DNA of 64,000 nucleotides. Source: Lepidostoma basale (Eukaryota > Arthropoda > Insecta > Trichoptera > Lepidostomatidae). The notes under the pieces were generated by a model. It worked only from the letters and a program-made list of their open reading frames with translations, had not been told where the DNA came from and searched no databases. A program made the position numbers and the translations under genes. Shown one piece after another: positions 31,870-43,349 of this stretch. Position 1 is the first letter of the stretch. Every line of letters starts with the position of its first letter. The stretch spans positions 248,001 to 312,000 of the forward strand of contig JAHDVF020000186.1 of assembly GCA_022606425.2 (NCBI GenBank), written 5' to 3'.

Positions 31870-34800
31870 ATGAGGGAATCGGCAGAGACAAGCCCCGCGG
31901 GGCTGGTGCCCCCCGAGGGCCTACGCCCACCGCGTGGCCTGACAGCCGCCATGGAGGGTCTCTCTAGGGAGGTCCTGCTCAAGTCACCGACGGACATCTT
32001 CTCTTTCGCCGCGGAATATTTTGAAAAACTCATTCAACTGAGGGAGGAGTTCACCTTCGACGGTAGTACCTACTCATTATTTTTTTTTAAAACTCTATTA
32101 ATTCGTACTGTTCTTTATTTGAATATCATTTTCAGTATGATGAATATACACAAAATGACTTTACTAGCATTTTCACGGTGGTATTTCATATATTATAATA
32201 CAAAAATATATCTTGATATACATATTTGATATAATTGATATAATTCAATTCGTATTTTCATCAGAGTGATCGCTGATGTTTTGACAAATATTAAAAACAA
32301 ACAAACTATCACGCGGTTTCTTGGAGGCGTAGGCAGATGGACCACCTCACTACTCTATCCTGACAAATCTCTTAGCTTCCTCTGTATCCATACAGACGTT
32401 TCATTCGATTCCTAACATGGTTGATATTTAAAATTAGATTTATTCGATGAAATCCTGATTTCAAGACTCTGTTTTCCATTCACATCGTTAACGGCTGTTA
32501 ATTATGAGAATATAGTACGGACAATGGAATTGATCCCATAAATCATATTGTATATATTTTTATTAGTTGATAATAACCTCGCTTCTACAAATCGTTCAAT
32601 CGTGTGTAAATAAATCATTTCAGAAATGTTTAAATATTTATTTTTAGGAAAACCAACCGATATAGAGTATTTAGTGGCCGCGAACAAAAATAAAGTCAAT
32701 TTGGAAAAATTCAATAAAAACGAAAATGTTGAAAATAGGAACAACAATAATAGATTTTACAATAATTCAGCTAAAAGCCACGAAGTGTACTCCAGGAGTA
32801 CGTTGAATAATAATAAAACAGTGAACTTGAAACAAAGCAAAAGCTTTGGAAACAGTGTCAGCAAAAATAATTTTAAAAACTCGAGAGAGAACGATAAAGA
32901 AACAAAACCAAAAAGAGCAATATTAAACGATAGAAAAGCATCATGGATGAAGGACAGTGAAGGAGATTTAAAAAACGATTTGATTAAAGTAGTGAAACTA
33001 GATCTAAAACCGTCTACAGAATTAATAATCAATCAAAATATAAACGATGACGTCACACATGATGGTGGCAACTCGACAGATAACAATATTGAAGAAGAAA
33101 GTGTAAACGATATACCAGCGGTTAAACAAAATGGTGATGAAATAATTGTTGAAAATATAGACGAAACTGTTGAAAATACTTTTATTGAAAAAGAAACAAA
33201 TGAATCAAATGTCATAGAGAGTGATAAAAATGATGAAATAATTTTAAAAATGATCGAATCTTTGTCTTTTGATAAAACAACGAGGGATGCAACCGAAACG
33301 TTTATTTTGGAGGAAAAGATTTTAGCGGATAATTTGGTTGAATACAAAAATAACGTTGCTAAAGACATATCCGATGAAGGAATCATAGAAGGAAGCAAAG
33401 TCGATCCAGTTGAGGCAGTTGGAAAGGTGACAGAACTATCAGAACTTGCAACAGAAGATGCTGAAAGCGTTAGGGAAGATTCAAAAGCTGTAGAGATTTT
33501 AAACGAAGTTATCAAAGGTGTGGATAACATAGGAAAAACATCTGATAGTGTAGTTAAAGAAATTTCTGAGGATGTGAATAATATCAAAGATGTATGCGAA
33601 CCGGTAGAGACTGAAAAGGTAATTTCAGAAACTGCAGATGCTGCAAAAGTGGTATCCGAAGTTGTAGAAATCGCAAATGAAATATCTGAGGTTGTTGAAG
33701 ATATTAAAAATATTTCTGAAGATTTAGAAGTTATGAAAACTCTAGAATCTACAGAAGATGTAAAAGAAATAACAGAAGATTCTAAAGTGTCTGAAAATGT
33801 AGAAAATGTTGCAGAAGTTTCAAATGACAAAGAAAACAATCTTGAAAAGAAAGAAGGTGGTAATTTTTCGCCAGAAACGTCGTCGTTGATTCAAGACATC
33901 ACCTCATTGAACAATTTGGAAAATAATCAAGAAATCCAGTTAATGTACGCTACAACGGAACACGGACTAAATGTATCAAGAGGAAAACGTTCCACATCCA
34001 CACCTGATGTTGACTTGGGTCTAAGAAGTAACCTCTCCGATGAAAGCATCGCTGACACTTTGATTACTGGTCATAAAATTGATCTGAATCAAACAAATAA
34101 ATTTGACGATGTTGATACCATTGAGAGTGGAGTAAACCAAATGGTTTTGACTTTAGAAAATGATGCGTTAGAGGGAACAGAATCACCTGTAGACACAAAA
34201 GTAGATACAGGTGAATTAGTTATTAAAGATGTAGAGGAACCCATTATTGATACATGTAAAGAAGAAAATGATACTTCAGTTACGACAAAAGTTTCCAATG
34301 AATTGACAAACGATGATATCACAATAAATGCTGATGACTTTGATACTAGGAAACCTAATGACAGTAATGATGCGATAAAACATGATGAAGCCAATATATC
34401 AAAATGTGAGGAAACAAAAGATGGCGAAACTGATGAGATCATTGATTCAAAGCCGATAGAAACTAATAACGAACCAATAACTAAAACAGATAAAGGTATA
34501 CAAGACACAAGAGAAACACCACAAAATACAGAAAGTATTTCCGAAAACAAAAAAACTCTTGAAACAGATCACATATCTGACGTTGGTATTAATAATAATG
34601 GCAACGATAATGCTGAAGAATCAAAAATGGATCCCTCGATTAATGAGTTGGATGTTATTTGTTCAAATGATGTAGTAAACATAAAAAACAACGATGATGA
34701 ACACGCAAAAAATCTTGAGATAGACTTAGATAAAAAAGAATTGGATAATTTGACAACTTCGGAATTGAATGAAAATGGTGCCTTGGTTCAAAACGACGAA

Positions 34801-37800
34801 ATTGATATTGAAGATCGAATAAATGCTCGAGATTATTATAAATCGGATAATGAAAACGTTGAACTAAAAACTGAATTAAATATTACTAGTGAAACAAAAG
34901 CGATGCTCGAAAATATCGAGTCTTCAAATAATGAACAATCAAACAATGACAACGTTAGTAACGGAGAAGAAACATCGTTAAATGATGAGAAAGATCACAC
35001 CATTGAACTATATGACGCGGAGAAAGTGGTGATAGAGTCTGAAAAAGAACATCCACAAGAAAACGATGATGATGTCAAAGAAGACGTAAAAGATGAAATA
35101 ATTAAACAGAGTGAGGAGAAAGCGCTCAGCCACGATGATAATGAACACTCCCAACATCGTGAGAACGCTGTGGTTACAGAAGTCACATATGACGCGGTAG
35201 ACCATAAAATTGAAGATGAGAAAGTCCCAATAAAAGAAGAAAATAGTGAAGGCAAATTGGCAATTGAAATTGAAAGAGATAACATTATTGAACAAGATAG
35301 TGTAAAGCATGTAGTTGTAGAAGATGAGAACGTTAGCGCGATTGAAAATGACGACGAAGAAAAAATAGTCATAGAAGACCTGAAAGATCAAATAATTGAA
35401 AATGATTTTGAAAATAAAGTGATAACAGGAGATGAAGAAGACAATACAAATGAAGTAGATGTTGATGAAATATTGGCTAGAGAACAGAAAGATCAAACTT
35501 TTGGTCAAAATGCTGTAATGGAAGACAGTAAATATCACATACATGAAAATGAAAGGAAAGAATTTATAGGCGAAGAGAAAGACCAAACAGTTGAACAAGA
35601 TATTGAAAATAATCACACTATCGAACTAGCAAATAGCGAGAATATATTGGATTCAAAAGACGAGGAAGTTAACATAAATAAACTAGGAGACGACGAAAAA
35701 GTGGTTACAGAAAATATTAAAGATATTATAAACGATCACACAGATGAAATAATGATTACAGAAGACAAAAATCACATACATTTACCTGATGATGAAAATA
35801 AAGGGGATAAAGAAGATACTATAGATCCAACGAACGAACAAATTCATGACATGAAAGTGGTTACAGAAGATGAGTTAGAACATGCAGAAATACAAAATAG
35901 AGTAGCTACTGAAGTTATTGATTTAACGAATGAATCTATTCATGAGATTATTACCGGAGATGCAAAAGACAACACAAATACACAGGATGAAGAGAAGGAA
36001 CTAGTTACAGAAGACGTTAAAAATCTATTAAACGAAGATACTAATAAGATGAATATGCTCACAGAAGATGGTAGAGACCATACAAATATATTAGATGATG
36101 ATAAGAAAGTGGTAATAGAAGATATTAAAGATCCGGTAAATGAACAAGTTGATGAGATTAATGTGAATACAGAATACGAGAAAGACCACGCAATTATACA
36201 CGATGATAAGAAAGTAGTTATTGAAGAAATAAATCCATTTCACGAACAATTTGATGATTCGAAAGTGATAACAGATGACGAGAATGATCATATCAATATA
36301 AAAGATGATGAAATAGTGGTTAGTGAAGACATAGATCCAACAAAAGAACAAATTCACGAGATAAAAATGGTTATAGAAGACGAAACCGGCCAGGCAAATA
36401 TCCATGATGATATTAATAAAGTGATTGCAGACACAGATTCAAAGAATGAACAAATTCACGAGGTAAAAGAGGTTACAGAATGCCATGAAGATAGCGCAAG
36501 CAATCAAGGTACGGTAGAACCCGAGTTCCAAGCAAATGACAAAGAAATTGACGATAAAACATCTAAAATGGACGCTAATACAGCGGAACAAGAACCGACA
36601 ATTGAAAACATTGAGCATAGCAACATGCTCGAAAAAGCTTCTATCCTTATTCAAAAAGTGTACAGAGGCTTTCGAGTGCGAAAACATCTGAAGAGGCAGA
36701 TACAAAATGATAACGAAATCAAACCGCCTGAAGATTGTGAGGTTGTCCCAGAAAAGGAATCAATAAAGGTTTGTTCAATTTGTTTGTCAAAATTTTACTA
36801 ATCAGGCACATGCATATTTTGCTTGACTAAAAAAGCGATTAAAAAATCGAATATTATTTTTAAACGGAAACGACATCAAGTTATGACGTCACGTCATATG
36901 TCTATGATTTTGTTTTTCCATAGACATACTTATGTTTTTTTGATGCGCAGTGTGGCGCATGTAGTTTTTGAGTGATTTCTAACTCAACAAAAAGAAACTT
37001 GAGTATCGAATAGTATCCGTCTATTGTTTTTGAAGTCTCTAACAATTTTTTTAAATAATATTTGTTAAATGGGGTTTATTGTGCATTTATGGTCTTGCGT
37101 TGTATTCGAAATGTAAAATTAACACTAAAAAAAGTTACATTTTGGTTTGTCTTACAACCAACTACTTTTATTTCAAATAAAATTGTTTTTCATCAAATAG
37201 TTGCAATTTCTGGATTGCTTTGATATTGACAATGTTACTATAAAAAATACTTGTTTGATTTAAGGGAAACGAGGTCCATCTCTTCGGCGAAAGCAATGAA
37301 CCTCGAGAAGAAATTATTAAAAAGAAAAGAGAACTCCTGCGGTCTCTGTCGTATCAAACTGCAATGGACAAAAAACTGTACACCGTTTCAGAAGAGAGGA
37401 ATTCTTACTCAACTGACGAAGATACTTCCACTTTCTCCAGCGCAGCGACTAAAATACAGGCTGGAGTCCGCGGGTTCCTGACAAGAAAATATTTCCAAAG
37501 GAACAAAACGGGGAACTCATCTGACACAACTGCTCCGTCGATCGGAGAAGACAGCAGATCTCTGGACGAAGGTAACACGGCGGAATTTAATTCAAGCACA
37601 GACGACACTGTAAACAAAATGATTGTCGCCACGTCCACCATTTTAATCGAGCAGTTGGAGCATTTCGAAAAGATGGAACAGAACCAAGATAACAAATCGA
37701 TCCCTGGAATCAATTTGATTGAAGCAAACAAGGAGAGCGAAGATTCGATCGGCAGGTACAATCAGAATAGAAAACGTCTGAGAAGAGAAGATGCGATACA

Positions 37801-39855
37801 GTTGCAGTCTCCGTACAGCAGCGGGGAGACTCCTACGAACAGGCAGACGGGGAAAGTGAGCGAAGAGGAAGAACCTATTGGTGACTTAGCCCAAAGCATC
37901 ATAACAGAGATTGTATCAAACACGTACACGCCCGTCATTCAGATAAAGCAGAGCGCCAAAAGTCCCACCATGACACCCCTCAGCGAGCCTATAAGCCATG
38001 ATTCTGATGAAGATAAATTTGACAAAAAAAGCCCCGTGGAAATCGCTACAAAGGTAAGTATTATGTTTATTTCATATTCAAATAATCATCCCATCTTTAC
38101 GAGGCTGAAAATAAAATAAAGACGAGTGAATATAATATTATATTAACGACCCGAAATAAATTTAGAAAATTAGGCTTCCGTTAGTTGTATCTTGAGTCGG
38201 CTTCAAAGCTATTTTTCCATATATATTCCTTAACGTCTTCTATTTTTGTACATTGCTTGACGTGTGTAAGATACTACACATTTAGTTGTACGTACCGCCT
38301 ATATGAAGTCTCTTCAAACTAACCATTAATTTTATAACTCTTTTACTTTTGGCTGGCCACTCAGTCGCGTTCGTAATAAATTGATATTTCTTATTTATTT
38401 TACTAACTAACTAACTAACCATCACGCCGTCTGCCCGAAGGGATAGGCAGAAAGAATGGACTGCCACACTCTTCTTTCCTGACATATATCTCTCACTTCC
38501 TCAACATTCATACATCGTGTCATGCAAGCGCGTCGATTTCTCTGACTCCTCACATGGCTAACATTCAATATTTGATTTATTTGATCGTGCCACGTTTTCC
38601 TCGGTCTTCCTCTATTTCTGGTTCCATTTACATCGTTAACATATAATTATTTTTCCATTCTTTCTTCATTCATTCTTTCCATATGTCCAAACCATCTTAA
38701 TGATCCTTTCATTATTTTATTCATAACAGCATCATTCGCACCGCATTCACTTCTTATATTTTCTTTCGACACTCTATCATACACAGAGTATCTCCGCAGG
38801 GAGAGGCAGAGAGAATGGACCGCCACACTACTCTATCCTGACATACCTCGCAGCTTCCTCCACATTCAAACAGCGAGTCATACACGCACGTCGATTCTAA
38901 TGGCTTCTAATATGACCAACCTTTAAAATTTAATTAATTTGGTCGTGCCATGTTTTCCTCGGTCTGCCTCCGTACTCCATTTACATCTTTAACGTATACT
39001 TTTTTAACAATTCTTTCTTCACCCATTCGCTCCATATGTCCGAGCAGCGATCTTTCATAATTTTGTTCATAATACCTTCTTTTGCTCTACATTTTTTCTA
39101 ATATCAGCGTTTGAGATTCTGTCGTACATCGTTCTACCACACATAGGTCTTAGGGACCTCATTTTTACCGCATCTATTCTGCTATTTTCCTTCTTTTGCC
39201 AGGTTCACGCTTCGCTTCCATACATAAGGGTTGAGACCAGAACTCCATTGTGAACGGCCAATTTCGCTTTCATTGCGTACTTTATTAAAAAAATAAAAAT
39301 AAAATATCAAACATGTTTCGGACTTGTAAATATATTTCTTATTTCAGGAAATTGAAACTAAAGATGTAATCAATGATGAAGAGAATAAAAAAGAAAAAAG
39401 TATCGATATACCAGAATTAAATCTACAATCTGATGATGAAGACGCAGCTTCTACAGTATCATCAGATCTCAGAACGATGGAGAACAATATCCAAAACGAG
39501 ATTTTAGAAAAAGAGGAGAAGATTCGTAAAAGTTTACCAAGGTACATTAGCGCGGACGTGGAGACGTTGGTATCAAAACAGGCGATTGATATCTTGAATG
39601 ACATTCAGGATGATTTTGAGGAGACGTCACCAATTGCGTCGGACAAAGAAAGTGAATTAGACCAGAAAATCAGGCACGAACCAGATTTGATTACGTCACC
39701 AATTGAACGCGAGAAAACAGAACACTTAATTGAGCATGTAAGCGAGAAAGAAAATGGCGACCGCAGCCATTTCGAAGGGCTTCTGCACTCCGGAGAATTT
39801 CATGACGCAATTGTGTTGCCGACAAAGATCGAAAGAAAATTGAGCATACAAAAAG
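31870..39855 (+). CDS. Giant acidic RIIa-IQ protein (SPA17-like domain order), exons 1-4
   Basis: Exons: 31870-32062 (ATG 31870, just after an acceptor; ATG 31801 is also in frame), 32648-36768, 37265-38053 and 39348-39855. Junction phases are 1, 0, 0, open 1; donors are GTAGTA, GTTTGT, GTAAGT, GTAAGT. At least 1870 residues are encoded. Residues 22-60 form an RIIa (DPY-30-like) dimerisation/docking domain (EGLSREVLLKSPTDIFSFAA, YFEKLIQLRE). This is the fold by which PKA RII, SPA17, CABYR and ROPN1 bind anchoring proteins. A long Asp/Glu/Lys/Ile/Val/Asn-rich exon follows, with degenerate repeats of about 35 residues at 1078-1345. Two IQ motifs lie at about 1395-1414 (ILIQKVYRGFRVRKHLKR) and 1498-1517 (TKIQAGVRGFLTRKYFQR), likely calmodulin sites. 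SPA17 has the same RIIa-then-IQ order in about 150 residues. A sperm-flagellum or ciliary scaffold is inferred. Exon 4 needs a further exon. The domain calls are firm; orthology is not. Confidence 0.82.
32305..32455 (-). mobile_element. RTE-like LINE, 3' end fragment
   Basis: ACTATCACGCGGTTTCTTGG and onward on the plus strand is the reversed 3' end of the RTE-like family. It lies in intron 1 of the RIIa-IQ gene. Confidence 0.65.
35690..36490 (+). repeat. Degenerate coding repeats of about 35 codons
   Basis: Within exon 2 of the RIIa-IQ gene the translation cycles through a theme: a hydrophobic pair with EDE, a D-H-x-N-I block, DDxKVV, an EDI or EEI block, then DPxNEQ and a H-E-I type step. 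Examples are DPTNEQIHDMKVVTEDE, DPVNEQVDEINVNTEYE and DPTKEQIHEIKMVIEDE. Roughly seven or eight copies are visible, each 33-38 residues. They are protein-level repeats with heavy nucleotide drift. Confidence 0.75.
38056..39345 (-). mobile_element. Intron 3 of the RIIa-IQ gene with two RTE-like LINE fragments
   Basis: From 38400 the plus strand reads ACTAACTAACTAACCATCAC, the reversed tail of the RTE-like family. It continues through the reversed RWFGHMERM block near 38690 to about 38785. A second reversed 3' end (CGCAGGGAGAGGCAGAGAGA) then starts at about 38790 and runs to about 39275, reaching the MAVHNGVLVS region. Two minus-strand copies therefore abut, the first inserted at the end of the second. 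Confidence 0.78.
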
Positions 39856-39859
39856 GTAA

Positions 39860-40320
39860 GTGTCAATAATTGTTAAACTAATCTAAATCATTTTGCTATA
39901 CTGATTTCATATACACATATAAAATGACATTAATAATAAGACGTTTCGGAAACCGGTTGATATTCGTACGAGTATATTCTCTTTCTTCAGTTATTAATTA
40001 ATTATTTTTTAAATATTTCGGATTTTACGAAACTTGCTTACGTTTGTTTTTACTTAACTGACACAAAACAAACAAATAGACATGTTTTTAGCGTAGTTCA
40101 TTATGTAAAGTGTAAACTTTAACAATTGGTCGTATTAATCGTTAATCCAAAGTGGAATTAAATTAAACAATTACAATGGAATTCCACATAGGACATAGAG
40201 GATTCCCACCGCTTACCCGAAGCTGTTATAGGCGAACGGTGCCTTTCGTCAGCTTCCCTCATTCAATCCCTAGGCCCGTTCCTCGTCCATGCGGGACTTA
40301 CAATGGAATTCCACAGTGTT
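39860..40320. other. Intron or intergenic after RIIa-IQ exon 4
   Basis: AT-rich DNA. A GC-richer stretch at about 40190-40310 is bracketed by two direct copies of ACAATGGAATTCCACA (about 40172 and 40299). It is perhaps an unknown element with a target duplication of that string. Confidence 0.45.
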
Positions 40321-40324
40321 AATG

Positions 40325-40640
40325 CCTTCTTCTTCTCTCGGTGCCGTGTCAGGTCCCCCCAACGTTGGCGATCACTGCGCCTTAAAGTCTTAAACAGGGA
40401 CAACATGATTTGTCCTCTAATCATCCATAGAGATGTATAACCGTCATCGAACCAGACGAAACGAGCATGACATTAATATTTTTTTCTTCTCTTCAACATA
40501 GCCGTCTCTCTCTCCTCTTCTTTGGATGTAGGCCTCTTCAAATAGTTTCCATTTTCTTCTATCCTGCACGACTCTTATTATTTTTTTCTTCCGACTCTAA
40601 TTATGTCGCCAGCCATCTTTTTTGTGGTCGGTATTTTTAT
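40325..40640 (-). mobile_element. LINE fragments, families C and B
   Basis: 40325-40380 carries GTCAGGTCCCCCCAACGTTG, as at the family C end at 21960. 40495-40640 is a degraded family B end (TTGGATGTAGGCCTCTTCAA). Confidence 0.55.
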
Positions 40641-41160
40641 TGAGAAGCCGAAATATCTAGGTTCAAACGATTATATCAATAGGTTTTCAAAATATCTGTT
40701 GTTTAAGCTGTCCAGTAGTGAGTTTTTGAGTTTTTTTTAAACTCAACAAAATAAAAAGAATTAAATCCCAAATCAAAGAATACGAAATTACGATGAAATA
40801 ATTAGTATTATGCTATTTAGAATGAAAAAATAAATAATTGTTCGTAAATAGTCAACCCTAAAGCTGTCAGAACAGATCATTAATTTATTTAACACAATGT
40901 CAAGATGAAAAAGGTAAAGTACAAAATTTTTGTTTTATTTTCATATAAAATGATTAAACATTAAAAGGTTGGCAATAAAAACGAGATTGATGACGTCACG
41001 ACGACTTAATCCGTCGGTATTACAGTAAATTTGCTATAAATTTGGAACATTTGTGACAAGTGGTTCACAGATGCCAGTATCGTTCGGTATTCGGGGGAAA
41101 AATAAGTAATAAATTATTTGTAGGTGCAATCTTACAAATACGGTCATACCACCAGACAGG
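40640..41160. other. No feature seen
   Basis: AT-rich DNA within the presumed last intron of the RIIa-IQ gene, without coding signal or recognised repeat. Confidence 0.35.
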
Positions 41161-41162
41161 TT

Positions 41163-41610
41163 CTTCTTCTTCTTCTTCTTCTTCAGCCTGTATTGACCGT
41201 CCACTCCTGGACGTCCTCTCGCATTTTCCATTCTCTTCTGTCCTGAGCGATCCGCATCCAGGCACTTCCCGCACTTCTCCGGACATCGTCGCGCCAACGC
41301 AACTGTGGGCGCCCAACTCCACGCTTTGCCGTCCTTGGCCACCAGCACAGCAGTCGCCTTGTCCACTTTTCATCTAGATCGCGAGCGACATGTCCCGCCC
41401 ATCGCCACTTGAGGGTTGCGGTCATCTTGATAACATCGGAAACCTTTGTCCTGACTCTTATGTCCTCATTTCTGAGTCTGTCCCGTAAACTGATACCCAA
41501 CATGGCTCTCTCCATTGCTCTCTGAGTGACTCTTAGCTTGTTGGCACTTTTTTGTGACATTGTGACTGTCTCAATACCATAAGTGAACACTGGCAGGACA
41601 CAGGCACCAG
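41163..41610 (-). mobile_element. LINE family B, C-terminal part
   Basis: The minus-strand frame reads YGIETVTMSQKSANKLRVTQ, RAMERAMLGISLRDRLRNED, then WRWAGHVARD, GRPQLRWRDDV and a terminal AWMRIAQDRREW. It is open over 135 codons, so relatively young. It begins with a TTC-repeat 3' tail at 41163-41183. Confidence 0.85.
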
Positions 41611-41639
41611 ACAGGTTAATTAATTATTATTTTATGAAT

Positions 41640-42020
41640 TGTTTTTATTTTATACAATTTGTTAAAGTTAAATATATCCGCACAGTGCCTCTCTGAGCAC
41701 ATTGAATCACTCATATTCATAATTAAACGCATGACACGGTCAGTTATCTTGTTTGCAATCGCATCTAAAATGTTTTGGGGCAATTTGCTTTCCTTTTGGC
41801 GTCGTTCCAAAGTTATACAGTACAGAATGCCATCTTTCTATGACGGAATGTAACCGCAAGCCGTGTTGACAGAGTCCCGTGACGTGCGCGCGACGTCATA
41901 TTCTTTGTAATTCAAGATATTTGATATTAATAACTTGGAGAATACGGCCTCTTCTTCATCGTGAGCTTCAGAACACGCCGCGAAGAGACGTATGACGCGA
42001 AGCAAGATGAATGATGCCAA
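41640..42020 (-). other. Possible coding remnants, minus strand
   Basis: After an ATAG acceptor-like site at 41838 the minus strand stays open to 41616, reading KDGILYCITLERRQKES and then LPQNILDAIANKITDRVMRL. Just above it (42020-41838) another open stretch reads ACSEAHDEEEAVFSKLL and stops. The composition looks more coding than the background, but the two cannot be joined by a normal intron. They may be gene or transposon debris. Confidence 0.25.
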
Positions 42021-42110
42021 GGAAATGTATTATAACGAGTCTAGAGATCGCCTCTGCACTTCTGAATTGTATCACATACCACTTTATACGATAATATGCC
42101 GGCCGCCTTT

Positions 42111-42278
42111 GACGGCCTTCGTGGCAGAGTGTTCTATGAATACTGCACTGAAGTTCCCGGGTTCGATTCCCGGCGATGACAGCCTGAAAAAATCACGCTA
42201 TCTTTGGTTTCGTAGAATTCATATAACAGTTAAAATGGCGATATACTAGCTACCTATCATATGTCATGAGAATCAATA
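42111..42278 (+). mobile_element. tRNA-derived SINE
   Basis: GGCCTTCGTGGCAGAGTGTT, then CCGGGTTCGATTCCCGGCGA and a body ending CTACCTATCATATGTCATG. The inner GTGTGATTGTCACAC hairpin is lost. Confidence 0.82.
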
Positions 42279-42319
42279 GCTGAAAAGTTATCATCATATA
42301 AATAGGCAAAAACTCGGAT

Positions 42320-42560
42320 GTCATCAAGAAAGAGTACGAGAATATTTTAAATACAAGAGATCGAGATGGGAATACTCCGATTCTCTCCGAAAGTAATTCG
42401 AAATGCACACGATGCGCATGCCCCTTGAGGATTATTTTGAAATTTGTCCTGACTAATGTTGTATGACAATATTTTTTATGACAATGTTTTCTACATATTT
42501 TATTTTCTAAAATTTCGATTGGTTTGACAAAAATAAAGTGGTGTAAAAACAGTTGAAGTG
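42320..42560 (+). pseudogene. Duplicated coding-like 3' end, disrupted copy
   Basis: The strand matches 60465-60620. Aligned codons keep third-position differences, and the frame EYSDSLRK-stop-FEMHTMRMP parallels the open EYFDSLRKYFEMHAMRIP at 60481-60540. Here TAT has become TAA. The shared sequence continues past the stop into AT-rich 3' sequence with GGTGTAAAAA. It is a broken paralogue of a terminal exon or a repeat's ORF end; no family is recognised. Confidence 0.4.
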
Positions 42561-42622
42561 TTTTAATAAGTTCACATCACATATTGAGTGCTTCATACGA
42601 AAGCAATAACTAACTAACTAAC

Positions 42623-42765
42623 TGATGACCTTCGTGGTCGAGTTGTAAGTGCTTTGACTGCCACCCCGAAGGTCCCGGCTTCGATTCCCGGCAATGGCAG
42701 TGTGATTGTCACACTGCCTCTGGTTACCATCGAGAGAACGATATAAACCCGATGATGAATGTGTA
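42623..42765 (+). mobile_element. tRNA-derived SINE, truncated body
   Basis: GATGACCTTCGTGGTCGAGT, CGGCTTCGATTCCCGGCAAT and CAGTGTGATTGTCACACTGC are clear. The 3' body is diverged or cut. It follows a CTAACTAACTAACT string. Confidence 0.8.
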
Positions 42766-42844
42766 AAACCTTTGAAACTTGTCGAGAAAAATTAACTCAA
42801 AAGTGGAAAAAACAGTTTTTTAATTTAATTTGTTTTTTTATTAT

Positions 42845-42960
42845 GGATATTCAGTTTTAACGCCTTAAGTTTATATAAAATTAAATAACTAACTTAAGTT
42901 TATCTAAAATTAAATAACTAACACTATGTGTGGCGGTCTGCCACACATAGTGTTAGACTA
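42845..42960. repeat. Short direct and inverted repeats
   Basis: AAGTTTATATAAAATTAAAT and AAGTTTATCTAAAATTAAAT are direct copies 38 bp apart. Next to them CTAACACTATGTGTGGC faces GCCACACATAGTGTTAG as a perfect 17 bp inverted repeat (about 42917-42956). Confidence 0.75.
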
Positions 42961-42962
42961 TA

Positions 42963-43131
42963 GTGATGATCTTCGTAGCCTAGTGGTAAGTGCATTGACT
43001 GCCACCCCGAAGGTTCTGGGTTCGATTCCCGGCGAAGGCAGTGTGATTGTCACACTGCCACACTGTGTAGAATTCACGTGACAATAACATGACGACAGAT
43101 TAGCTACCTATCACATGTCACGAGAATCAAT
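42963..43131 (+). mobile_element. tRNA-derived SINE
   Basis: GTGATGATCTTCGTAGCCTA, CTGGGTTCGATTCCCGGCGA, GCAGTGTGATTGTCACACTG, GTAGAATTCACGTGACAATA and a terminal TACCTATCACATGTCACGAG. It is the most complete copy in the window. Confidence 0.9.
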
Positions 43132-43182
43132 ATGATAACTATACCTTTTAGATCGATTTGGCTCGCGCTTGAATGGTGTAAA

Positions 43183-43345
43183 GTAACTATCACGCCGTCT
43201 CTCCGGTGGGGTAGGCAGATAGAATGGACCATCACACTGTCCTGACATACTTCTCCCGCTTATCCCGCGACCGACATTTAATATTTGATTGATCGTGCCA
43301 CGTTTTCCTTCCTCTATTTCTAGCTCCGTTCACGTGGTAATAATA
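43183..43345 (-). mobile_element. RTE-like LINE, 3' end fragment
   Basis: TAACTATCACGCCGTCTCTC and onward is the reversed 3' end. The internal part is shortened. Confidence 0.65.
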
Positions 43346-43349
43346 TTTT

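Noticed and set aside
32626..32647. ATG at 32626 as the start of the acidic protein
   Set aside because: It lies before an acceptor (TATTTTTAG, ends 32647) whose phase joins the RIIa exon exactly, so the ATG is intronic.
33033..35616. Several long open frames on the minus strand (33033-33839, 34089-34550, 35008-35616), Ser/Phe/Ile-rich
   Set aside because: They are shadows of the acidic plus-strand exon: GAA/GAT/AAA-rich codons read as TTC/ATC/TTT on the other strand, so stops are rare. Hydrophobic runs there are not membrane proteins.
42340..42440. An ankyrin-like string (NTRDRDGNTPIL) in a second frame
   Set aside because: One motif in an unsupported frame. The frame conserved with 60465 is a different one, and no neighbouring ankyrin repeats exist.
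42111..43131. tRNA genes in the SINE heads
   Set aside because: The A and B boxes are present, but no proper acceptor stem or anticodon arm closes, and each continues into the shared SINE body.
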